Positions 8,799 through 17,841 are shown, counted from the first letter of the stretch. The stretch: DNA of 64,000 nt from [Erwinia] mediterraneensis (GCF_900604315.1 NZ_LR026978.1:3420013-3484012); one strand, 5' to 3'. Program-made: numbers and translations. Notes: generated from the letters alone by a model not told the origin.

Positions 8799-8932
8799 TG
8801 GCCGGGGCCGGGATCTTACGGATTCCGGTTCTCTGAACCGGGAAGGCGATGATGACAGCGATACCCTGAGATCTTATTTAACATAATATACATTATACGC
8901 ATCAAGGTAACGCAGCGTCGCTACTGACTATT

Positions 8933-9907
8933 TCAGCCTGTGTGAGACCGCTGTCGATTTTGCCTGTTCTGCGTCTCTTTCTTACGTCTGGCGATGTCTT
9001 TTGCCAGGCGCATCACTTTTTGCCTTACCTTCATGGCTTTGTTGGGCAATTCGCGTTGCCAGAATAATGGCGGCACATCATAGTGCTCTGGCTCTGCGGC
9101 GTAGATTGCAGCCAGCTGTTCAAAGATGGCATACAGTTTGAGATCGTATTCTGCCTGCTTTCTTGCCACCCGTTCTTGCATCACCAGCGCGAAAAGCGCA
9201 TCCACATGTTTTTTCATATCACGAAACGTAGTTCCGTCACCTTCACAGCCTTGCTCAAGCTTCTCAAGCAAAAAGTAAACTGCTGGCAGCATCAACGCTT
9301 TAATGCGTCCAGTCTCGATCTCAGGATTTCGGCGTAAATCCATCAGATTGCTGAACCGCGATTTCAGACAGGCGATCGGGTTGATGACGCGAACCAGCTC
9401 ATGTGACTCCGGCTCATCGGGACCCTGCGCTTCTATCCAAAAACGCTCAGTATTAAGCAGCAGTCGCTCTCCAGAAAAATCCTCCCAGGTGAAACCTGAA
9501 GGAAAATCAATGACATCAATGGTATTAGGTCTGAGCTCCTCACAATCCGGCTCAGCAAAATACCGCCCGTTAACTTCTTTTATGGCGTGTGTTTTGCTGT
9601 CCAGTAAAGCAAAACGGGCCAGCGATGGCGGATGCCCGCCTTCGTTCATGGCCGGATCGACGCCCAGAGCCTCAGCAATCGCAATGATATCGTGACGTCG
9701 TGCGGAATAATCTAAATCAACTGAAGTAATAATCCTTTGATCCGGCAGTACGCCCGAATATAACTCACGATAATACGCTACCCAGTACTGTACGGCCTGG
9801 CCACCAATAGTAATAACTGCATCATGAAGGTTATCAGCTCTGGCGATCAGCTGTTTGTTGAGAAGATAGGCCTGTTCGTGGGCGGGAATGATCAGAGCAT
9901 CAGACAT
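8933..9907 (-). CDS. Nucleotidyltransferase-fold protein, AbiEii-like
   Basis: The 324-residue protein is not a housekeeping family I recognise, but its layout fits the nucleotidyltransferase fold used by AbiEii/MNT-type toxins. GGQAVQYW is at about 35-42, TSVDLDY (the D-x-D metal motif) at about 61-67, and a third acidic position lies in NTIDVIDF near 128-135. A helical segment INPIACLKSRFSNLMDLRR (about 177-195) resembles the AbiEii-like 'P..LK..R..DL' region. The C terminus is strongly basic (KDIARRKKETQNRQNRQR). It lies 49 bases behind a 51-codon gene, with a terminator-like hairpin abutting its ATG. Assignment rests on motifs read by eye. Confidence 0.55.
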   Translation of the reverse strand: MSDALIIPAHEQAYLLNKQLIARADNLHDAVITIGGQAVQYWVAYYRELYSGVLPDQRIITSVDLDYSARRHDIIAIAEALGVDPAMNEGGHPPSLARFALLDSKTHAIKEVNGRYFAEPDCEELRPNTIDVIDFPSGFTWEDFSGERLLLNTERFWIEAQGPDEPESHELVRVINPIACLKSRFSNLMDLRRNPEIETGRIKALMLPAVYFLLEKLEQGCEGDGTTFRDMKKHVDALFALVMQERVARKQAEYDLKLYAIFEQLAAIYAAEPEHYDVPPLFWQRELPNKAMKVRQKVMRLAKDIARRKKETQNRQNRQRSHTG

Positions 9908-9935
9908 AAAAAAACCATCCTTTTATAGATGGTTT
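9908..9935 (-). promoter_or_regulatory. Terminator-like hairpin at the start of the nucleotidyltransferase gene
   Basis: On the minus strand an 8-bp stem AAACCATC/GATGGTTT encloses the loop TATAAAAG and runs into a U tract that ends at the ATG (9907). The only Shine-Dalgarno-like bases (AAGGA) lie across the loop and 3' arm. The element could therefore end transcription after the 51-codon gene and, in read-through RNA, block ribosome access. Confidence 0.6.
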
Positions 9936-9956
9936 ATTCTGTATCAGAAGTATTGT

Positions 9957-10112
9957 TCAGGCAAAGCTAACAACATGCTTAGTGCGTATTTTTGACGCTT
10001 TGCTGTAACGTGGTTTCTCGGCAGGTTTATAGCCTTTTTCCCCCTTCACCACGGCAAGGGCTTCTGCGTCATAACGCGCATGCTGTTCTGCTTTCAAACG
10101 TAATGGAGACAT
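9957..10112 (-). CDS. 51-residue basic protein upstream of nucleotidyltransferase gene
   Basis: This short ORF starts at ATG 10112, with AGGT about ten bases upstream. It encodes a lysine- and arginine-rich, helix-then-basic protein (N terminus MSPLRLKAEQHARYDAEAL, C terminus SKIRTKHVVSFA) with no signal peptide or membrane segment. It is co-directional with the nucleotidyltransferase-like gene and separated from it by 49 bases containing the hairpin. By position it could be the antitoxin or a leader gene of that protein. That is inference only; no known family was recognised. Confidence 0.5.
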   Translation of the reverse strand: MSPLRLKAEQHARYDAEALAVVKGEKGYKPAEKPRYSKASKIRTKHVVSFA

Positions 10113-10220
10113 AATGCTGTTACCTGAACGAATCATATTTTAAATTTATACTCATTTTACCAGCAATACAATACCACTGCTTTGCGCGCATTTAACGTTC
10201 CTGCCTGCGAATTGCCGCAC

Positions 10221-10481
10221 CTATCTGCACTGGTCCGCACAGGCCTGTACACACATCTGCGCTTCCGAGCTACAGCCGCCGCCTTCTTTATTATTGCAAT
10301 GGCTACGCGCGACATAACAGTTCGCCTGACACGTCGAGACATCACATTTTGCCGCCGCGGGTGTGAAAAATGGCACGGCAGCTTTGGGCTGAAAAAGCGC
10401 GGGCTGCGCCTGTTGTGCCCACAGGTTGCCGCTGACCAGGCAGCCCAGAACGATAATCAGGTTACGTAGCATAGTAGTCAT
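10221..10481 (-). CDS. Secreted eight-cysteine small protein
   Basis: The 86-residue product begins with a clear signal peptide (LRNLIIVLGCLVSGNLWA, likely cut after Ala22) and continues with a proline-rich linker. The mature C-terminal domain has eight cysteines at 46, 51, 55, 62, 70, 77, 81 and 85. The inner six form a mirror pattern, C-x3-C-x6-C-x7-C-x6-C-x3-C. Such twin C-x3-C helices suggest a disulphide-locked helical hairpin in the periplasm or outside the cell. Cys14 inside the hydrophobic core makes a poor lipobox, so a lipoprotein is less likely. Function unknown. It is single and convergent with nothing known. Confidence 0.7.
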   Translation of the reverse strand: MTTMLRNLIIVLGCLVSGNLWAQQAQPALFQPKAAVPFFTPAAAKCDVSTCQANCYVARSHCNNKEGGGCSSEAQMCVQACADQCR

Positions 10482-10615
10482 TTCATTGCTCCGCTAAGGA
10501 TTGGCCTGTTATCAGTATGGCTGTAACCAGCGCGGATAACAGGCTTTGTAACATTTTTTCAGGAGAAAACCGCTGTCGGCGTATAAGCTTTTTTGACACA
10601 CATATTGGAGGAAGT

Positions 10616-11689
10616 ATGCAAAAACGTGCGCTTATCGTCGGTGTCAGCGGGATTATCGGCTCCTCGCTGGCAGAGCGGCTGATCCAGCAAGGCTGGACAG
10701 TATATGGTTTATCGCGCGGGCGTTCGCCCGTTCCTGCTGGTTGCCATGCCCTGACGGCCGATCTGACTGCGCCTGATGACGTCAAACAGGCGCTGGACGA
10801 GCTACAGATCGACGCCCTTTTCTTCTCAGTCTGGGCACGTCAGGAGAATGAAAAAGAGAATATTCGGGTCAATGGTGCCATGATTCGTCATGTGATCGAT
10901 GCCTTGAATCACCGGTTAAAAGATAAGCATGTGGCGCTGGTTACCGGGCTGAAACACTATCTCGGTCCTTTTGATGCTTATGGCAAAGGCGCCGTGCCGT
11001 TAACGCCGTTTCGTGAAGAACAAGGCCGCCAGCCGGTCGACAACTTTTATTATGCGCAGGAGGATGAACTCTTTGCCGGTGCGCAACGCTATGGCTACAG
11101 CTGGAGCGTTCACCGTCCGCATACCGTGATTGGCTATGCGCTGGGCAATGCGATGAACATGGGACAGACGCTGGCCGTGTATGCTTCGCTCTGTAAATAT
11201 CATGGCCTGCCCTTTATCTTTCCGGGTTCCTCAGCGCAGTGGCACGGCGTTACCGATATGAGCAGCGCCAGCCTGGTGGCGGAACAGCTGGAATGGGCGG
11301 CAACCTCGCCTGCGGCGCGCAATCAGGATTTCAATACAGTGAACGGTGACGTCTTTCGCTGGAAATGGATGTGGTCAGAGATCGCCAGCTATTTCGGCAT
11401 TGAGGCCGCCCCGCTACCTGACACGCCGCAACCGCTGGAATCCCGGATGCAGAGCGCAGAAGCGGATCGACTGTGGCAGGCGCTGGCGCAACGCTTCCAT
11501 TTGAAAGAGTCCGATATTAATAAGCTGGCTTCCTGGTGGCATACCGACGCGGATCTGGGACGTCCGATGGAGGTCTTTACCGATATGAGCAAAAGCCGTA
11601 AAGCAGGTTTCACCGGTTATCACGCCACACGCGACGACTTTTTTGCGCTGTTCGACAAACTGAAACAGGAACAGCTGATCCCGTCCTGA
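10616..11689 (+). CDS. PRISE-type short-chain dehydrogenase/reductase
   Basis: The 357-residue SDR belongs to the progesterone 5-beta-reductase/iridoid-synthase-like (PRISE) group. It shows the dinucleotide loop GVSGIIGSSL at about 9-18, VYGLSRG at 30-36, TGLKHYLGPF, and the characteristic NFYYAQED motif carrying the active-site tyrosine region. Family members reduce enone double bonds with NADPH; many bacterial ones have no known substrate. The ATG at 10616 has GGAGG four bases upstream. An in-frame extension to 10517 lacks a ribosome site and is not counted. It is monocistronic. Confidence 0.88.
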   Translation: MQKRALIVGVSGIIGSSLAERLIQQGWTVYGLSRGRSPVPAGCHALTADLTAPDDVKQALDELQIDALFFSVWARQENEKENIRVNGAMIRHVIDALNHRLKDKHVALVTGLKHYLGPFDAYGKGAVPLTPFREEQGRQPVDNFYYAQEDELFAGAQRYGYSWSVHRPHTVIGYALGNAMNMGQTLAVYASLCKYHGLPFIFPGSSAQWHGVTDMSSASLVAEQLEWAATSPAARNQDFNTVNGDVFRWKWMWSEIASYFGIEAAPLPDTPQPLESRMQSAEADRLWQALAQRFHLKESDINKLASWWHTDADLGRPMEVFTDMSKSRKAGFTGYHATRDDFFALFDKLKQEQLIPS

Positions 11690-11741
11690 GCGACAGTCCG
11701 GGACCAGGGGTCTTAATGTTATGTTAAATTCCGGCCCGGCA

Positions 11742-12923
11742 TCAGGGTGCCAGAGCCGGATTAAAGCCTGCCCTAATCCCGTGCTGATAAATTTCATTCA
11801 GCCGCAGGCTGTAAGTCAGCGGATCGTGCTGCTCACGGATGCGTTGAATAGCCTCCTCGCCTTTTTGCTGTAACTGCGCAGGATCATTAATGATGGACAG
11901 CAGTGTACTTTGTAGTTGATCCACCAACTGTTGCCGTATCTGCTCCTTTTTTTTCAGGCCGCTAACAGATAATTCCCGATCGTCATTCAGGTGATTTTCC
12001 AGCAGCCAGCCCACTGACGGCGGATTAATTTCCGGCAGCGCGCGCACATTGCTGGTGATCACCGGACAGCCGCTTGCTTGCATCTCCAGCACGGAAAAAC
12101 CATAGGTTTCCTGCCAGGTAGGTAATAAACCGATATCGCTGCGCGCAAAAAGCGCCAGCAATGCCTCATTCGTCATCGCAGGCTGATGCCGGAAGCATGG
12201 ATGACGTGCGATAGACTGCTCAATATGGCGATAAAACGGCTCTTCATCCTGAAACTGGCGATGCGCAATGTTATGACGTTTGCTCAGATCGCCAATCAGG
12301 TGCACCTCCAGGCGCTGCGCATCAATCTCGCCCTTCCCGATTAACTGGCTAATCGCCAGAACGACCTCGGCTCCCCCTTTACGATAAAACTCATTGCCGA
12401 CAAAAACCAGACGCACTATCTCATCGATCTTCACTGCTTTTTGCTGAACGATAAGTTTTTGCGGTGGATGCATCACCACCGTTTTGGCGCAAATGCGTGC
12501 AGCCAGATCGGGCTGTTTGCTGAAAAGTTTTTTCTGCATATGCAAAGCCGAGTCCGAGATGGCAATCAGTCCCAGGCAATTGTCTTTTAACACCTGCGAA
12601 GCGAGCCGATAAAGTTCAGGATTATCCTGTTTGGCGACGCCAGGCACCGGCAATACACGTGGCAGTTCGGTTTCAAAGGTCGCGACCCATTTTTTACGGG
12701 TAATCGCCACCTCATTAAATAAGTGCAATACATCCACTTTACCCGGGGTTGTAAGCGGTATGGGTAAAAAAACGAAGCATTTATTCTTTTTAAATAATCG
12801 TCTGCGTAGGGGGTTAAGATAATAAAAAACATTGCTTTTTTTCAGGTTGATATAGTTATTTTCGGAATTAATCAAAATATTTTTTTGTTCCGGGTATAAT
12901 GTGTTAGAGACGCCTACATTCAT
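11742..12923 (-). CDS. Glycosyltransferase family 4-like protein
   Basis: The 393-residue GT-B glycosyltransferase has a divergent N-terminal half and a recognisable donor-binding half: RLVFVGNEFYRKGGAEVVLAI at about 170-190, and the E-x7-E motif in ETYGFSVLEMQASGCPVI near 290, which holds the nucleotide sugar. No membrane segment is evident. It stands alone, away from any polysaccharide locus, and its 5' end is AT-rich compared with its neighbours (many AAA/TTT codons), compatible with horizontal acquisition. Donor and acceptor unknown. The start is supported only by a weak GAAAGAG. Confidence 0.85.
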   Translation of the reverse strand: MNVGVSNTLYPEQKNILINSENNYINLKKSNVFYYLNPLRRRLFKKNKCFVFLPIPLTTPGKVDVLHLFNEVAITRKKWVATFETELPRVLPVPGVAKQDNPELYRLASQVLKDNCLGLIAISDSALHMQKKLFSKQPDLAARICAKTVVMHPPQKLIVQQKAVKIDEIVRLVFVGNEFYRKGGAEVVLAISQLIGKGEIDAQRLEVHLIGDLSKRHNIAHRQFQDEEPFYRHIEQSIARHPCFRHQPAMTNEALLALFARSDIGLLPTWQETYGFSVLEMQASGCPVITSNVRALPEINPPSVGWLLENHLNDDRELSVSGLKKKEQIRQQLVDQLQSTLLSIINDPAQLQQKGEEAIQRIREQHDPLTYSLRLNEIYQHGIRAGFNPALAP

Positions 12924-13475
12924 GATCTCTTTCGTCCTGCAGCATGATTTCTCTCATCTATAGCACAGAAAATTTGCCAGAACCTTATGCGAAATATCTT
13001 AAAGCTGCGCGGCGCTTAAAACGATTAAGTAAATTCCTCCCGGGAGACGCAATTATTTCCTCCGTCAGTGAGGTGGCTGATTTCAGGATTCAGCCTGAGT
13101 AACAAAAGTCAGCGCCAGTTAAACCTGTAGTTAAGGTTTTAAATAAATGAATTTAAGAGAGAAATAAATTGAAGGTTGTTTTTTTCTTTCCTGTCGACTG
13201 TTTTTACAGCGCACAAGTGGATAATTTTCACCAGGAATAACCGCAGCCGTTAATCCGCACAGGATGGGAAATTTTTAATGGTTATTGTCAGGGGCAGGAT
13301 ATTTAACAGCAATAGTTAAGTTTTTAGCCGGCTGAGAAGACACTGACTCTGCAACATTTCTGATTGCGTACGCGAGCAGCAGGCGGAAAATGCAAGCTGG
13401 TCACGCCCGGCAAAACAGCGCAACAGGATCAGGCTGAACCCCGACAGGCGTTCAGCCATCACAACAGCTGAAGGG
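12924..13475. other. Intergenic region with one doubtful small ORF
   Basis: These 552 AT-rich bases lie between the glycosyltransferase start and the end of dcp. The only coding candidate is a 52-codon + strand ORF at 12944-13102 (starts MISLIYSTENLPEPYAKYLK). It has a protein-like composition but no ribosome-binding site, so it is not called as a gene. The remainder shows no repeat or RNA structure that stood out. Confidence 0.4.
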
Positions 13476-15524
13476 TTACTCCGCCAGTCCGCGGTTTTTC
13501 AGCATCGGTTCGATGCGCGGTTCATGGCCGCGCCAGCGCTGATAAAGCGCTTTTAGATCGCAGCTGTTACCGCGCGACAAAATCATCTCCCGGAAGCGCT
13601 GCCCGTTCTCCCGGGTCAGGCCGCCGTTCTCAACGAACCACAGGTAGCCGTCATCAGCCAGCATCTGCGTCCAGATGTAAGCGTAATAACCTGCCGCATA
13701 GCCCCCGCCCCAGATATGCTGGAAATAACTGGAGCGATAGCGCGGCGGTACGGCTGCCAGATCAATGTTTTCCTGCGCCAGCACCTGGCGTTCAAAAGCG
13801 TCGGTGGCCGCGGGAATCTGATCCAGACTCAGGCTGTGCCAGTGCTGATCGAGCAAGGCCGCAGCCAGCAGCTCGGTCATGTCATAGCCTTTATTAAACT
13901 GCTCCGCGCGGATAATTTTTTCATGCAGCACCGCAGGCATCGGCTCGCCCGTTTCATAATGGCGGGCATAGTGCCGGAATACCTGCGCTTCGCTGGCCCA
14001 GTGTTCATAAAACTGCGACGGGAACTCCACAAAGTCGCGCGGCGTGGCGGTGCCGGAAAGTGTCGGATAGCGCTGTTCGGCAAACAGGCCATGCAACGTA
14101 TGGCCAAATTCATGGAACAGAGTGATCACTTCGTCCCAGCTTAACAGCGCCGGCTCTCCGGCAGGCGGTTTGGTGTAGTTACAGACGTTGTAGATAACGG
14201 GCTTGCTGTTCAGCAAGTGGGACTGATTAACAAAGTTGCTCATCCAGGCGCCGCCGCCTTTGTTATCGCGCGTAAAGTAGTCGGTATAAAAAAGCGCCAT
14301 CGGCGTGTCGTCGGCATCAAAAATCTCATAGACGCGCACATCCGGATGATAAACCGGCAGATCGTGGCGCTCGCTAAAGCGGATCCCGTAGAGGCAGGAG
14401 GCGGTCCAGAACACCCCTTTCTCCAGCACGTTATTAAGCTCAAAATAGGGGCGAATCGCATTTTCATCGAGATCGTAGCGGGCGTGACGCACCTGTTCAG
14501 CATAAAAATGCCAGTCCCAGGGCGTCAGGGTAAAACCGCCCCGCTGTTCATCAATGGTTTGCTGGATCGCCGCAGCTTCACGTTGTGCCCGTGCAGTGGC
14601 GGCAGGCACGATGTTGCGCATAAAGTTGAGTGCTGCCGCCGGGGTTTTCGCCATCTGATCCTGCAGTTGCCATTCGGCATAGCTGTTGAAACCCAGCAAC
14701 TGTGCCTGACGGGCTCTGACCTGCGCCAGACGCAGCACCAGCTGGCGCGTATCGTTTTCATCCCCTTTTTCAGTGCGGCTGACAGAGGCATTGAACAGCG
14801 CTTCGCGCGTACTGCGGGACTGCAGCGCCTGCAGCGCGGGCTGCTGCGTGGTGTTCTGCAGGAGCAGCAGCCAGGCCCCGTCCAGACCGCGGGCGCGGGC
14901 CGCGTCGGCAGCGACCGCCAGATCGGCCGCGCTCAGCCCCGCCAGCTGTTGCGGATCCCGGATCGTCAGCGCGCCCGCTTTGGTCGCCGCCAGTAGCTTA
15001 TTGGTGAACCTGGTACTCAGCGTACTGGCTTCCTGATTCAGCGCTTTAAGCGCGGCTTTGTTCTCTGCGCTCAGTCTGGCACCTGCGAGCTGAAACTGCT
15101 GCCAGGTCACTTCCACCAGGCGCAGGGATTCTGCATCCAGTTGCAATTGATGGCGCTGCTGATAAACCACATCGAGACGCGCAAAGAGCTGGCTGTTCAG
15201 ATGGATATCATCCTCCAGCGCGGTAAGCTGCGGCGCTATCTCCTCATTAACCTGCTGCAGATAGTCGCTGGTATTGGCGGCGGTCATAGCGCTGAATACC
15301 AGATTCACGCGGTTCAGCAATTCGCCGCTGCGCTCCAGCGCCTCGTAAGTATTGGCAAAGGTGGGCGCGTCACTCGCTTCTGCAATACGGGCGACTTCCT
15401 GACGTTTGGCGGCTATCCCCGCCTGCAGCGCAGGCAGAAAATCTTCTTCACAAATATGGTCAAACGGGGGTGCCTGATATGGCAAAGTACTGGGGCTTAA
15501 GAAAGGGTTCTGTTTGCTGTTCAT
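13476..15524 (-). CDS. dcp: Peptidyl-dipeptidase Dcp (M3 family)
   Basis: This zinc metallopeptidase removes C-terminal dipeptides from oligopeptides. The 682-residue length equals that of E. coli Dcp (681). The zinc motif HEFGH lies at about residues 469-473 (VITLFHEFGHTLHG), with the third ligand Glu in the following FVEFPSQFYEHWA helix. The N-terminal half is the helical substrate-channel region typical of M3 enzymes. In E. coli dcp is adjacent to and divergent from ydfG; here guaD is inserted between them in the same orientation as dcp. There are 63 bases between the guaD stop and the dcp start, so co-transcription is possible. Confidence 0.97.
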   Translation of the reverse strand: MNSKQNPFLSPSTLPYQAPPFDHICEEDFLPALQAGIAAKRQEVARIAEASDAPTFANTYEALERSGELLNRVNLVFSAMTAANTSDYLQQVNEEIAPQLTALEDDIHLNSQLFARLDVVYQQRHQLQLDAESLRLVEVTWQQFQLAGARLSAENKAALKALNQEASTLSTRFTNKLLAATKAGALTIRDPQQLAGLSAADLAVAADAARARGLDGAWLLLLQNTTQQPALQALQSRSTREALFNASVSRTEKGDENDTRQLVLRLAQVRARQAQLLGFNSYAEWQLQDQMAKTPAAALNFMRNIVPAATARAQREAAAIQQTIDEQRGGFTLTPWDWHFYAEQVRHARYDLDENAIRPYFELNNVLEKGVFWTASCLYGIRFSERHDLPVYHPDVRVYEIFDADDTPMALFYTDYFTRDNKGGGAWMSNFVNQSHLLNSKPVIYNVCNYTKPPAGEPALLSWDEVITLFHEFGHTLHGLFAEQRYPTLSGTATPRDFVEFPSQFYEHWASEAQVFRHYARHYETGEPMPAVLHEKIIRAEQFNKGYDMTELLAAALLDQHWHSLSLDQIPAATDAFERQVLAQENIDLAAVPPRYRSSYFQHIWGGGYAAGYYAYIWTQMLADDGYLWFVENGGLTRENGQRFREMILSRGNSCDLKALYQRWRGHEPRIEPMLKNRGLAE

Positions 15525-15587
15525 GATGACTCCTGACAGGCCGCGTAAAACAACATGCTAACAGCTTAGCGCGCCTTTGCCGCAACT

Positions 15588-16898
15588 TTACACCGTGCGT
15601 GGCCACACCGGCTGACCGTTAACCCAGGTCTGCATAATGTTCCGGTCGTCGCCCAGCGTCATTAAGGCAAACAGTTTCTCATCGATATCTTTGCTGTTGG
15701 CACCGCGCAGCTGTTGCAACGGGGAGACGGCGGGATCGAGCACCACAAAATCCGCCTCCTTGCCCGCTTCAAAGTTGCCGATCCATTTATCAAGGTCGAG
15801 CGCATGGGCGCCACCGAGCGTCGCGTGATAGAACGCTTCACGGGCGCTCAGCCGATAGTGATTCAGTTGCCCTACTTTTCCCGCGTCATTCAGGGTTTGC
15901 AGCAGATTAAAGGTGGTGCCTGCCCCGATATCGGTGCCGATCCCCATTTTTACCCGTTTCTGCCAGCAGCGTTGCAGATTAAACAGCCCGCTACCAAGAA
16001 AGAGATTGGAGGTCGGGCAAAAGGCGATGGAGGAATGGGTTGCGGACAGGCAATCCCACTCCTTCTCTTCCAGATGGAGACAATGAGCAAAAACGCTGCG
16101 GCGACCGGTAAGCTGATAATGATGATAAACATCGAGATAATTTTCCCGCTCCGGAAACAGCGATTTCACCCAGGCCACTTCCTGCGGGGTTTCGCTCAGG
16201 TGTGTCTGTAGCCAGAGATCGGGCCAGCGTCGGCGCAGCATCTGCACTTTCTCCAGCAGCGCCGGTGAGCAGCCTGGCGCAAAGCGCGGCGTCAGCGCGT
16301 AGCTCAGCCGACCGTGATGATGCCAGCGCGTAATCAGTTCACAGGTTTGCTGAAAACTGGTTTCCGCATCTTCAAGCAGATAGTCGGGGGCATTGCGATC
16401 CATCATCACCTTGCCGGCAATCAGCCGCATATTCAGCGCGCTGGCGGCGCTAAACAGCGCATCTACAGATTGCGGATGCACCGAGCCGAACACCAGCGCG
16501 CTGGTGGTGCCGTTGCGCAGAAGCTGATCGAGGAAAAAGTCAGACATGCGTGCCGCGTGCTGTGCGCAGTGATAGCGCCCTTCGGCCGGAAAGGCGTAGT
16601 GATGCAGCCACGTCTGCAACTCCCCGCCAGGAGCGCCTGTGATCTCAGTCTGCGGATAGTGGATATGGGTATCGATAAAACCCGGCATAATCAGTTTGCC
16701 GCGCAGATCGATCACCTCCGCCGCCTTTACATCACCTCCGGGAGCGATGGGTTGTAAACGCACAATGCGGCCTGCCTCAATCAACAACACGCCATCTTCA
16801 ATATAACGGGCTTGCCCGGCAATCTCTTCTGCGCTGGACGCAGTGGCGCGGAAATCAAAGAATGATGCCCGAATCGCTTGTACCGTGCTGGAAGGCAT
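15588..16898 (-). CDS. guaD: Guanine deaminase
   Basis: It hydrolyses guanine to xanthine and ammonia for purine salvage and nitrogen supply. The 436-residue amidohydrolase shows the zinc motif PGFIDTHIHYPQ, with His78 and His80. GGELQTWLHHYAFPAE follows, then a TLGGAHALDLD segment near the C terminus, diagnostic for GuaD among metal-dependent hydrolases. LSYALTPRFAPG and a LQTHLSE histidine supply further metal and active-site residues. It is co-directional with dcp downstream and divergent from ydfG across 159 bases. No purine-transport gene accompanies it in the window. Confidence 0.95.
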   Translation of the reverse strand: MPSSTVQAIRASFFDFRATASSAEEIAGQARYIEDGVLLIEAGRIVRLQPIAPGGDVKAAEVIDLRGKLIMPGFIDTHIHYPQTEITGAPGGELQTWLHHYAFPAEGRYHCAQHAARMSDFFLDQLLRNGTTSALVFGSVHPQSVDALFSAASALNMRLIAGKVMMDRNAPDYLLEDAETSFQQTCELITRWHHHGRLSYALTPRFAPGCSPALLEKVQMLRRRWPDLWLQTHLSETPQEVAWVKSLFPERENYLDVYHHYQLTGRRSVFAHCLHLEEKEWDCLSATHSSIAFCPTSNLFLGSGLFNLQRCWQKRVKMGIGTDIGAGTTFNLLQTLNDAGKVGQLNHYRLSAREAFYHATLGGAHALDLDKWIGNFEAGKEADFVVLDPAVSPLQQLRGANSKDIDEKLFALMTLGDDRNIMQTWVNGQPVWPRTV

Positions 16899-17057
16899 AG
16901 AGATCCCTTATCGCTGGCGCATAACGGCGGAAAGCGCAGTGTCAGAGTTGTGTCTGTTAAATATACAATAAAATCAAGCCTGGTCAGGGTGGGCAAAGAG
17001 GAAATGTTAATGCTATGGTGAGTCAGCCGAATCTGAACACCTGTAAGGAACCGTGAG

Positions 17058-17810
17058 ATGATCATTTTTGTGACCGGCGCAACTGCTGGCTTTGGACAGA
17101 GTATTACCCGTCGTTTTATTGCCGGTGGCCATAAAGTTATCGCCACCGGACGGCGTACTGAACGCCTGCAGGCGCTGAAAGAGGATCTGGGAGAAAATAG
17201 CCTCTACACCCTGCAGCTGGATGTGCGCGATCGCAGCGCCATCGAGACGGCCATCGCCAGCCTGCCTGCGCCGTGGCGCGATATCGATGTGCTGGTCAAT
17301 AACGCTGGTCTGGCGCTGGGCATTGAGCCGGCCCATCAGGCCAGCCTTGATGACTGGGAAGCGATGATCGATACCAATAATAAAGGGCTGGTTTATATGA
17401 CGCGCGCCCTGTTGCCACAGATGGTAGCGCGCAATAAAGGACATATTATTAATATCGGATCTGTCGCGGGCAGCTGGCCTTACCCGGGTGGCAATGTCTA
17501 TGGTGCCACTAAAGCTTTTGTGCGTCAGTTCAGCCTGAACCTGCGTACCGATCTGCATGGCACCGCCCTGCGCGTCACCGATATTGAGCCCGGCCTGGTG
17601 GGCGGCACCGAATTTTCTCAGGTGCGCTTCAAAGGAGATGAGGATAAGGCCGAAAAAGTGTATGAGGGAACCACCGCGCTGACGGCTGAGGATGTCACCG
17701 AAGCGGTACACTGGGTGGCGACGCTGCCCGCCCATGTCAACATCAATACCCTGGAGATGATGCCGGTAAGCCAGACCCTGGCAGGGCTGAAAGTCGATAA
17801 AAAAGCATAA
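17058..17810 (+). CDS. ydfG: NADP-dependent 3-hydroxy acid dehydrogenase YdfG
   Basis: This cytoplasmic SDR oxidises 3-hydroxy acids such as L-allo-threonine, serine and 3-hydroxypropionate/malonic semialdehyde with NADP. The 250-residue protein has TGATAGFG at 6-13, TGRR at about 32-35 (Arg pair favouring NADP), NNAG, the catalytic Ser in GSVAGSW and Tyr-x3-Lys in YGATK. GTEF follows near residue 190. AAGGA precedes the ATG. The protein is close to E. coli YdfG throughout, including the C-terminal tail. Confidence 0.97.
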   Translation: MIIFVTGATAGFGQSITRRFIAGGHKVIATGRRTERLQALKEDLGENSLYTLQLDVRDRSAIETAIASLPAPWRDIDVLVNNAGLALGIEPAHQASLDDWEAMIDTNNKGLVYMTRALLPQMVARNKGHIINIGSVAGSWPYPGGNVYGATKAFVRQFSLNLRTDLHGTALRVTDIEPGLVGGTEFSQVRFKGDEDKAEKVYEGTTALTAEDVTEAVHWVATLPAHVNINTLEMMPVSQTLAGLKVDKKA

Positions 17811-17819
17811 GCCGCCAGC

Positions 17820-17841
17820 AGGCCAGCCGCCGCGCTGGCCT
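17820..17841. terminator. Hairpin between ydfG and ynfA
   Basis: An 8-bp stem AGGCCAGC/GCTGGCCT with a 6-base loop fills the 32 bases between the two convergent stops. It lacks a real T tract on either strand, so it is a weak bidirectional terminator at best. Confidence 0.5.

Noticed and set aside
10269-10483. Lipobox reading of the Cys-rich protein (Cys14 after VLG)
   Set aside because: The signal sequence would be too short and the -2 residue is unusual; WA at 21-22 is a better signal peptidase I site.
12944-13102. 52-codon + strand ORF next to the glycosyltransferase start
   Set aside because: Protein-like composition but no ribosome-binding site, no recognisable motif, and located in the promoter region of the divergent gene.
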